A stretch of DNA of 64,000 nt. Origin: G965222335 sp965222335. Its GTDB lineage: Bacteria > Pseudomonadota > Gammaproteobacteria > Pseudomonadales > Halieaceae. The stretch covers positions 3,658,001 to 3,722,000 of the forward strand of contig OZ244944.1 in NCBI GenBank assembly GCA_965222335.1, written 5' to 3'. Position numbers and translations under genes: made by a program. The notes below the pieces were generated by a model, which made no database searches, was not told where the DNA came from, and worked only from the letters and a program-made list of their open reading frames with translations. Shown here one piece after another: positions 58,478 through 64,000 of the stretch (positions within the stretch are counted from its first letter, which is position 1; each line of letters starts with the position of its first letter).

Positions 58478-59707
58478 CTATGAACCTGCCGGCCCCCGCG
58501 ATTTAAAGGCGGCCAGTACCGGCAAGGGCTTCCCGCCGATTCGCTCCGCCAGGCTGACAAACCTGGCCACGCTGACCTCGCCGCCGTCCTCGGCCAGGGC
58601 AGCGGCGAGTTGGTCAAGGCCCGCCTCGCCATCGGTCGCTTCACGGAGTTCGGTGTCCAGTTGATGCATCACGCCGACCGCCCGGGCGGTGGTGGCGCCT
58701 GAGGAGTCGGCGGTCATCAGGTCTTCAGATTCCTCACCCCACTCGGCCAGTTCCTCCAGGGTCTCGCGGAAACGCCGCTCGCTGATGCCGCCCGAGCGGC
58801 GCAGTATTTCCACCGCGTAGTATTCAGCGATGCCCTCGACGATCCAGTCGCTGCGAGCAGTGCCGTGGATAGAGGTCGCGATATGGATCAGCTCGTGGAT
58901 CATACTGCTGGTGCGGTTGCCGCTGATCAGGGGCCGGTCGGCGTGCATAAACAGGGAGTTCGGTGCCGACAGGCCGCCGCGCCAGAGCGGGTCATCACCG
59001 CTCACCACCAGGATACGCGGGGGCAGGTCCTTGAACACCCGGGTCACGTAGGGCAGGGTCCAGTTGATAAAGGCCAGGGTGTCCTGCAGGCGTACGTCCT
59101 GGCCGCTGGGCGCTGCCACCCGCACGCTGGTGCCCGCGATCATGTCCTGCCTGCTGGCGATGTTGCCCAGAATCAGCCAGCCTTTGGGGCGAACAAAGCG
59201 CCGCCCCGGGTCGACCAGTGCATAGCAGTGTTCGCTCTCGTCACAATTGGCGTAGGGTGCGGCGGAAGACCAGCCGGGCGGCAGCTGAAAGGTCAGGGTG
59301 GCGGTGGACTGCAGCCCCTTGGCCGCGGTCACGGCGATCGGTGGCACCAGGATATCGCTGCGCAATATGGCCCAGCTGTCTGTGAGCAGCGAGTCGTAGC
59401 TGTCCCGGTCCTTCCTCGCGCTGACGACAAATTCGTAGCGCAGGCTGGTGCGCGCACCCGCTGGCCGCCAGGTGATTTTGTCCCCGCTCCGTTCCAGCGC
59501 TTCCTCCGCGGAGAAATCCAGGTGTCGCTCCGGGTCGGCGTGTATCACCAGCTTGCTCGGCAAGTGCTCCCCGGCAAGGGTCAGGGTCACCCGGGCCCGC
59601 TCGCCGTCTGGCGCGATGCTGGCAGCGTAAAGAATCCGGTAATCCTCCGCTTGCGCGCAGCCGCTGACGAACAACAGCAGCGCGAGCCACACCAGGTTTC
59701 TTCCCAC
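58478..59707 (-). CDS. lipoprotein with gluzincin-like HExxH protease domain (peptidase MA-like)
   Basis: About 409 aa from the GTG at 59707 (GGGGG upstream); the TTG at 59722 is an alternative. Lipoprotein signal NLVWLALLLFVSGCAQ. An N-terminal beta-rich domain precedes a catalytic region with zinc motif MIHELIHIATSIHG and the distal-ligand motif WIVEGIAEYYAVE, the set found in M61 and peptidase-MA-type gluzincins. Glu comes 16 residues after the motif, shorter than in M1 peptidases. The substrate is unknown; surface or periplasmic anchoring is inferred from the lipobox. Confidence 0.78.
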   Translation of the reverse strand: MGRNLVWLALLLFVSGCAQAEDYRILYAASIAPDGERARVTLTLAGEHLPSKLVIHADPERHLDFSAEEALERSGDKITWRPAGARTSLRYEFVVSARKDRDSYDSLLTDSWAILRSDILVPPIAVTAAKGLQSTATLTFQLPPGWSSAAPYANCDESEHCYALVDPGRRFVRPKGWLILGNIASRQDMIAGTSVRVAAPSGQDVRLQDTLAFINWTLPYVTRVFKDLPPRILVVSGDDPLWRGGLSAPNSLFMHADRPLISGNRTSSMIHELIHIATSIHGTARSDWIVEGIAEYYAVEILRRSGGISERRFRETLEELAEWGEESEDLMTADSSGATTARAVGVMHQLDTELREATDGEAGLDQLAAALAEDGGEVSVARFVSLAERIGGKPLPVLAAFKSRGPAGS

Positions 59708-59868
59708 GTAATACCCCCACAATCATCCCGCCTGCATAAGCCCACAGCTTAACAGGCTACCGCGGGCGCGCCTAACCGCTACCCGGCCTCCACTTGAAGG
59801 CAGCGCCATCAGTGCTATGGTAAGAGCACGCGCCAATGGTCTGGCGCAAAATAAGGGGAGGATCCGTG

Positions 59869-60627
59869 ATGGATGATAAGGACGTGAAGCAAGAGGGTGA
59901 GCAGTCTCAGCCAGGCGCCGAGGCGCCGGAGCAGCACGCTGGCGACCCTGTCGCCGAGAGCAAGACTTTCGACCTGGGTCAGGTCATCGAGCGGGCGCGC
60001 ATGGTGATTACCAACCCAAGTGGCTTCTATCAGCAGATGCCCCGGTCCGGGGGCTTCGCGAACCCCACTATATTTGTCGCGGTGATGGCCCTGGCCACGG
60101 GGGTGCTGGCGGCTGTGCTCTCAATCTTCTCCTCGGGCGTTGGCCCCATGGGTGTGGGTCTGGCGGCCATTATTATTTACCCGATCTTCGCCGTGATCGG
60201 GGCCTTCATCGCCGCCGCTGTACTCTTTGTCATCTGGAAGCTGATGGGGTCCGAGCAGGATTATGAAACCGCATTCCGCTGTTGGTCATCGGCCACGGCG
60301 CTGTACCCGATTGCCGTGGTCCTGTCCCTGATACCGTATCTCGGCGCGCTCGTCGGCGTGGCCTGGGGCACCTGGTTGATGATCGAGGCAAGCGTTGCCG
60401 TGCACCAGCGCACGCGACGTACCGCGATGATCGTGTTTGGTATCCTTGGCCTGTTGGCGGCGCTTTCCAATGTCAGCAGCGAATATGCCGCCCGGCAGAT
60501 GGCAGACCGGATGTCCGACTTCAGCAGTAACTACGAGAATATGTCGCCGGAGGATGCGGGGCGTCAGATGGGGGAGTTCCTCAAGGGCCTTGAAGACGCC
60601 GCGAACAAGGAAAAGCAGGGGAACTGA
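59869..60627 (+). CDS. Yip1-family membrane protein
   Basis: 252 aa from the ATG at 59869 with GGGGAGG upstream. A charged, Gln/Glu-rich N-terminus of about 50 residues is followed by FYQQMPRSGGF and then about five hydrophobic segments (VMALATGVLAAVLSIFSS, IIIYPIFAVIGAFIAAAVLF, ALYPIAVVLSLIPYLGALVG, MIVFGILGLLAALSNVSS). This is the bacterial Yip1-domain pattern. It ends 1 bp from the convergent btuF stop. Function is unknown in bacteria. Confidence 0.75.
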   Translation: MDDKDVKQEGEQSQPGAEAPEQHAGDPVAESKTFDLGQVIERARMVITNPSGFYQQMPRSGGFANPTIFVAVMALATGVLAAVLSIFSSGVGPMGVGLAAIIIYPIFAVIGAFIAAAVLFVIWKLMGSEQDYETAFRCWSSATALYPIAVVLSLIPYLGALVGVAWGTWLMIEASVAVHQRTRRTAMIVFGILGLLAALSNVSSEYAARQMADRMSDFSSNYENMSPEDAGRQMGEFLKGLEDAANKEKQGN

Positions 60628-61494
60628 TCAGCCCTCGCGCAGCGTATCGAGCTGACTGCAAAGCCGCGATGCGCCCTGGAGGATCCGCAGGCTTGGCCGT
60701 TGTAACAGGTCCGGGTGAATAAAGAACAGGGCGTCCTCCTGCACCGCGCGCATCGCAGGGTAGTCACGCCAGCTATCGAGCCACTCCGGCCTGGCGGCAT
60801 CCATGCCGCTGGCGATAATTGCCATGGGATCCCTCTCCAGCACCGCCTCCAGGCTGATGCGCGGTGCCAGTACCGGCGCGTCCGCGAAAATATTGTGGCC
60901 CCCGCACAGGCGAATCACATCGCTGACCATGTGCTCGCCGTTCAGCGTCTGCAGCGGCGTGTTCCATATCTCATAGAACACGCTGACCACCTCGGCGCCC
61001 CGATACTGCGCCGCCAGGGTATCCAGTGACTGCTGGAACGCGCCCGCCGCAGCCGTCGCCTGCTCCGTCGTGCCTGCGAGGTGTCCTATGTCGCGCACGG
61101 TACGGCCGATATCGGACAGTTTGCGCGGCTCGCTGACGTAGGCCGGTATGCCCAGCCGTTGCAGGCTGTCGAGCCCGCTGCTCCCGTTGCCCGAGCCCCA
61201 CATCAGTACCAGGTCGGGCTTCAGGGCGACCACGGCCTCCAGGCTCCAGGCGTAGGCGCTGCCCACCCGGGGTATCGCGGTTGCGGCCTGCGGGTAATCA
61301 CTGTAGTCCACGACACCGACCACCTGTTCGCCAGCGCCGGCGCTGAAAGCGTTCTCCACCACGTGCGGTGCGAGGGCCACGATCCGTCCGGCGGGGGCGG
61401 GGAGGGTGACCCTACGCCCGGCAAAATCGGTCACCGAAACCTCTGCCAGTGCGGGCAGAGCGCAGGCCAGCAGTGCCAGGAGCCACGCTTTCAT
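60628..61494 (-). CDS. btuF: BtuF-like cobalamin ABC transporter substrate-binding protein
   Basis: Periplasmic binding protein of class III (cobalamin/heme/siderophore type), 288 aa from the ATG at 61494 with signal peptide LLALLACALPALAEV. RIVALAPHVVENAFSAGAGE and VVGVVDYSDYPQAA begin the first lobe, the helical linker follows GSGNGSSGLDSLQRLG, and the second lobe has VSDVIRLCGGHNIF. Cobalamin is chosen over heme because cobQ is in the same operon. The frame runs open further upstream, but the start overlaps btuD by 4 bp as expected for an operon. Confidence 0.85.
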   Translation of the reverse strand: MKAWLLALLACALPALAEVSVTDFAGRRVTLPAPAGRIVALAPHVVENAFSAGAGEQVVGVVDYSDYPQAATAIPRVGSAYAWSLEAVVALKPDLVLMWGSGNGSSGLDSLQRLGIPAYVSEPRKLSDIGRTVRDIGHLAGTTEQATAAAGAFQQSLDTLAAQYRGAEVVSVFYEIWNTPLQTLNGEHMVSDVIRLCGGHNIFADAPVLAPRISLEAVLERDPMAIIASGMDAARPEWLDSWRDYPAMRAVQEDALFFIHPDLLQRPSLRILQGASRLCSQLDTLREG

Positions 61495-62276
61495 CGCGAC
61501 AGAACCAGCGGCAGGCCGGAACGCGGATCGATATCGACCCGCATATCCACCTCGAACACCTCGCGGAACAGGGTCGGCGTCAGGACCGCGGCCGGGGGAC
61601 CCTGGGATATCGCCCGCCCGCCCGCAAGCACCAGGAGGTGATCGGCGTGGGCCGCGGCGAGGTTGAAGTCGTGCAGCACCCAGGCGACGGCCACGCCGGC
61701 CGCGGCGAGCTGATGCACCGCCTGCAGCATCAACTGCTGGTGCTTCAGATCCAGCCCCGCGGTGGGCTCGTCCAGCAGCAGCAGGCGTGCCGGGCTGTCC
61801 TCGGGTCGCCACAGCTGCGCCAGTACCCGCGCCAACTGCACCCGCTGGCGCTCGCCGCCGGAGAGCTCCGTGTAGGGGCGATCCCGCAGCTTTGCGGTGT
61901 CGGTGGCGGCCATCACCGCGTCCACGACCTGGCGGTCCCGGGCCGCCCCCGAGGCGTGTGGGGTCCGCCCTAGCTGAATCACCTCCGCCACGCGGAAGGG
62001 AAAGTTCAGCGTCGAGTGCTGTGGCAGCAGGCCGATGGCCCGGGCCCGCGCCAGGCGCGGCCAGGCCTCCAGGGGCCGGTCCCAAAGCACGAGTTCGCCG
62101 CGGTCGTGGGATAGTCCGCCGGCGAGAGTATGCAGGAGGCTGGATTTGCCCGCGCCATTGGGGCCGATGATCGCGGTGATGGTGCCCGCCTCCAGGCTGA
62201 GGTCAATGCCATCGAGCAAGCGGGAACCCCAGGGCGAAGTGCCGAGGTCAGTTGCCTTCAGGACCGCGCCGCTCAC
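61491..62276 (-). CDS. btuD: BtuD-like ABC transporter ATP-binding protein
   Basis: ATPase of a FecCD-type importer, 261 aa from the GTG at 62276, which overlaps the permease stop (GTGA). Walker A IGPNGAGKSSLLH, Q-loop region LLPQHSTLNFPF, signature LSGGERQRVQL, Walker B LLLLDEPTAGLDL and switch His WVLHDFN. It pairs with btuC and btuF in the same direction. Confidence 0.9.
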   Translation of the reverse strand: MSGAVLKATDLGTSPWGSRLLDGIDLSLEAGTITAIIGPNGAGKSSLLHTLAGGLSHDRGELVLWDRPLEAWPRLARARAIGLLPQHSTLNFPFRVAEVIQLGRTPHASGAARDRQVVDAVMAATDTAKLRDRPYTELSGGERQRVQLARVLAQLWRPEDSPARLLLLDEPTAGLDLKHQQLMLQAVHQLAAAGVAVAWVLHDFNLAAAHADHLLVLAGGRAISQGPPAAVLTPTLFREVFEVDMRVDIDPRSGLPLVLSR

Positions 62277-63307
62277 AGGCCGTACCGAGAGCGCTGGCGC
62301 AGCAGCGACAGGAAGAAGGGCACGCCCACCAGGGCGGTGACTATGCCTACCGGCAATTCCGCCGGGGCCAACACGACCCGGGCGAGGGTGTCGGCCACGA
62401 CCAGCAGCAGGGCCCCCGCCAGGGCGGAGGCAGGCAGCAGGACGCGGTGATCCGGCCCTGCCAGCAGGCGCACGATGTGCGGCACCACGAGTCCGACGAA
62501 GGCGATGGTGCCGGCAAGGGCCACGGCGGCACCGACGCCCACCGCGACAATAATTACCAGGGCGCGCTGGGTGTGGGCGACATCGATACCCAGGTAGCGC
62601 GCCTCGGATTCGCCAAGGAGCAGGGCATTCAGGTGCCGCGCATACAGGGGCAGGCTGCCCAGCACGATGGCGGCGACCCCGAGGGCCAGGAGGGTGCGCG
62701 CGAGGTCGGCCCCTTCGAGACCCCCCATGTGCCACAGGCTGATGCGGCGCAGCATGGCGTTGTCGGCATGAAAAGCGAGCAGGTTACCAGCCGCACCCGC
62801 CAGGGCGGTAATCGCGATACCGGCCAACAGCATCGTGGCGACCGAGGTGCCCTCGCCCCGGGAGGCAAGGCGGTATACCAGGAGCACGGCGGCGAGGCCG
62901 CCGGCGAAAGCGCCGAGGGAGACCAGGGTCAGTCCGCTGATGCCCTGTAACCCGGCGCCCGCGGCGACAATGGTGAGACTGGCGCCCAGGGAGGCGCCGG
63001 CACTGACGCCGATTAACGAGGGGTCCGCGAGGGGGTTGCGAAACAGGCCCTGCATCGCCGCACCGCTGCAACCGAGGACAGCGCCCACCAGCGCCGCCAG
63101 CAGGACCCGCGGTAGCCGGATCTGCATGATGATCAGGCCCGCCTGGCTCGGGTCGTTGCGCCACCACCTGAACATGCCCTGCAGGCTTTCGGCGGGCGTC
63201 AGATAGACCGCCCCGCTGCCCAGGGCGACCACCACGGCCGGCAAGAGCAGGAGGGTAAGGCCACTCAGCAGTTGCGGGCCGGACAGGCGCAGCGGCAGTT
63301 TATGCAT
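62273..63307 (-). CDS. btuC: BtuC-like ABC transporter permease
   Basis: FecCD-family permease with about ten helices, 344 aa from the ATG at 63307. Typical segments are IRLPRVLLAALVGAVLGCSG, AMQGLFRNPLADPSLIGVS (a family signature), LLAGIAITALAGAAGN and IAFVGLVVPHIVRLLAGPDH near the coupling helix. It overlaps cobQ by 8 bp, tying transport to cobalamin/cobyric acid salvage. Confidence 0.9.
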   Translation of the reverse strand: MHKLPLRLSGPQLLSGLTLLLLPAVVVALGSGAVYLTPAESLQGMFRWWRNDPSQAGLIIMQIRLPRVLLAALVGAVLGCSGAAMQGLFRNPLADPSLIGVSAGASLGASLTIVAAGAGLQGISGLTLVSLGAFAGGLAAVLLVYRLASRGEGTSVATMLLAGIAITALAGAAGNLLAFHADNAMLRRISLWHMGGLEGADLARTLLALGVAAIVLGSLPLYARHLNALLLGESEARYLGIDVAHTQRALVIIVAVGVGAAVALAGTIAFVGLVVPHIVRLLAGPDHRVLLPASALAGALLLVVADTLARVVLAPAELPVGIVTALVGVPFFLSLLRQRSRYGL

Positions 63308-64000
63308 TGCCGCTCCACCAGCGTGGGAACAGGCGCGGCAGGTCCAGGTGTGCCGCGAGACAGTCTGCCACCCGGTCGATCTCCCGTTCACGCAGGGCTG
63401 CGCGATCCAGCGGCTGGCACTCGCCGAGACCCGCCCAGGCCAGCAGCGCTGCACAACTTTCGGGGTCGTCGAAGAGCCCGTGGAGGTAGGTGCCGGCGAC
63501 CAGTCCGTCGGCGCTGCGCGCACCGTCTTCGCGGCCGTCCTCGAGCCGCGCGAAGGGGGCGGCGGACGCGTCCGTGCGCCGGGACTCGCCGCAGTGAATT
63601 TCGTAGCCGCTGATGGTGCCACCACAGGGGAGCTGGCCCCGGGTCAGGCGCAGGGTCTTGGCGGGTTGCAATAGTGTGTGCAGCGGCAACAGGTCCAGGC
63701 CCGCACTGCTGCCCGCTTCTCCCTCCACGCCTTCCGGGTCCGCGATTGCCTGGCCGAGCATCTGCATTCCGCCGCAGATGCCCAGCAGCCTGCCGCCAAA
63801 GCGCAGGTGCCTCTGCAGGTAGCGCTCCCAGCCCTGTGCGCGCAGCCAGGCGAGGTCGGCGCGGACATTCTTGCTGCCGGGAATGATAACCAGGTCGGCC
63901 GGCGGTGGCGCCAGTCCCTCGGCCACGTAATGCACCGAAACTTCTGGCTGCAGGGCCAGGGCTTCAAAGTCCGTGTGGTTGGCGATCCGCGGCAGCGCAG
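63300..64000 (-). CDS. cobQ: cobyric acid synthase CobQ (5' end outside window)
   Basis: Glutamine-dependent amidase adding four amides to adenosyl-cobyrinate a,c-diamide. About 233 C-terminal residues are visible: ALPRIANHTDFEAL links the two domains, then VIIPGSKNVRADLAWLRAQG, the amidotransferase nucleophile Cys in LLGICGGMQMLG, and the catalytic His in GTYLHGLFDD. The frame is open to the right edge, so the N-terminal synthetase domain lies beyond. It is transcribed upstream of btuC-btuD-btuF; a cobalamin riboswitch, if any, would be outside the window. Confidence 0.92.
   Translation of the reverse strand, partial: ALPRIANHTDFEALALQPEVSVHYVAEGLAPPPADLVIIPGSKNVRADLAWLRAQGWERYLQRHLRFGGRLLGICGGMQMLGQAIADPEGVEGEAGSSAGLDLLPLHTLLQPAKTLRLTRGQLPCGGTISGYEIHCGESRRTDASAAPFARLEDGREDGARSADGLVAGTYLHGLFDDPESCAALLAWAGLGECQPLDRAALREREIDRVADCLAAHLDLPRLFPRWWSGNA

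Noticed and set aside
61495..62085. N-terminal extension of btuF by about 200 codons
   Set aside because: The extension overlaps btuD entirely, is low-complexity Gly/Arg/Ala, and would remove the signal peptide starting at 61494.
62277..62735. Extension of btuD upstream into btuC
   Set aside because: The GTG at 62276 overlaps the btuC stop in the usual way and gives a normal-length ATPase.

Overview
The window is about 64 kb of high-GC, densely packed chromosome from a gammaproteobacterium. The evidence is the conserved gene order suhB / trmJ / iscS / ndk-rlmN-pilF-ispG-hisS-yfgM-bamB-der, a Pseudomonas-type large isocitrate lyase, MltF, large single-chain PurL, SstT and many TonB/RND envelope genes. 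The mix of acyl-CoA catabolism, heavy-metal efflux and cobalamin uptake fits a marine aerobic heterotroph such as the Halieaceae (OM60/NOR5) or a relative. That placement is inference; no rRNA gene is present. No tRNA, rRNA, CRISPR array, transposase or prophage was seen.

Layout. 1-1.2 kb: tail of a CzcC-like metal efflux locus with a small Cys/His-rich exported protein. 1.3-4.8 kb: Fur-box-controlled TonB receptor plus PepSY membrane protein. 4.8-6.8 kb: exported HAD phosphatase and an SDR. 6.9-12.2 kb: acyl-activating cassette (class III CoA-transferase, AMP-ligase, Dabb protein, SDR, SnoaL-like protein) whose families parallel the bile-acid bai operon. 12.3-16.4 kb: VTT-membrane/FAD-disulfide-reductase fusion, tadA, mltF. 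16.5-23.3 kb: purL, secD, secF. 23.4-35.2 kb: the conserved suhB-to-der block, from which iscR, iscU, iscA, hscBA, fdx and rodZ are missing, ending in a truncated haemoglobin. 35.3-38 kb: epimerase and PhoD phosphatase. 38.2-44.5 kb: Cus-type copper/silver efflux operon. 44.5-48.8 kb: phosphotriesterase-like enzyme, then a DUF2807 / YtrA-type regulator / ABC exporter operon behind a perfect palindrome. 48.9-51.3 kb: aceA, a strong terminator and about 700 bp of structured non-coding repeats. 51.3-58.5 kb: M24 peptidase, HxlR regulator, lipoprotein, IorAB-type molybdenum oxidoreductase, SstT, gamma-glutamylcyclotransferase. 58.5-60.6 kb: metalloprotease-like lipoprotein and Yip1 protein. 60.6-64 kb: BtuFDC-type transporter with cobQ, cut by the window end.

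The most unusual point is iscS. It stands alone where the isc operon should be and keeps an almost perfect IscR type-1 box over its promoter. It also lacks the C-terminal tail that docks IscU in E. coli. Other notable items are the bai-like cassette, a ten-unit 15-bp repeat encoding the Met/His tail of the CusB-like protein, the nested-hairpin repeats behind aceA, and two small exported metal-ligand-rich proteins, one at each efflux locus.
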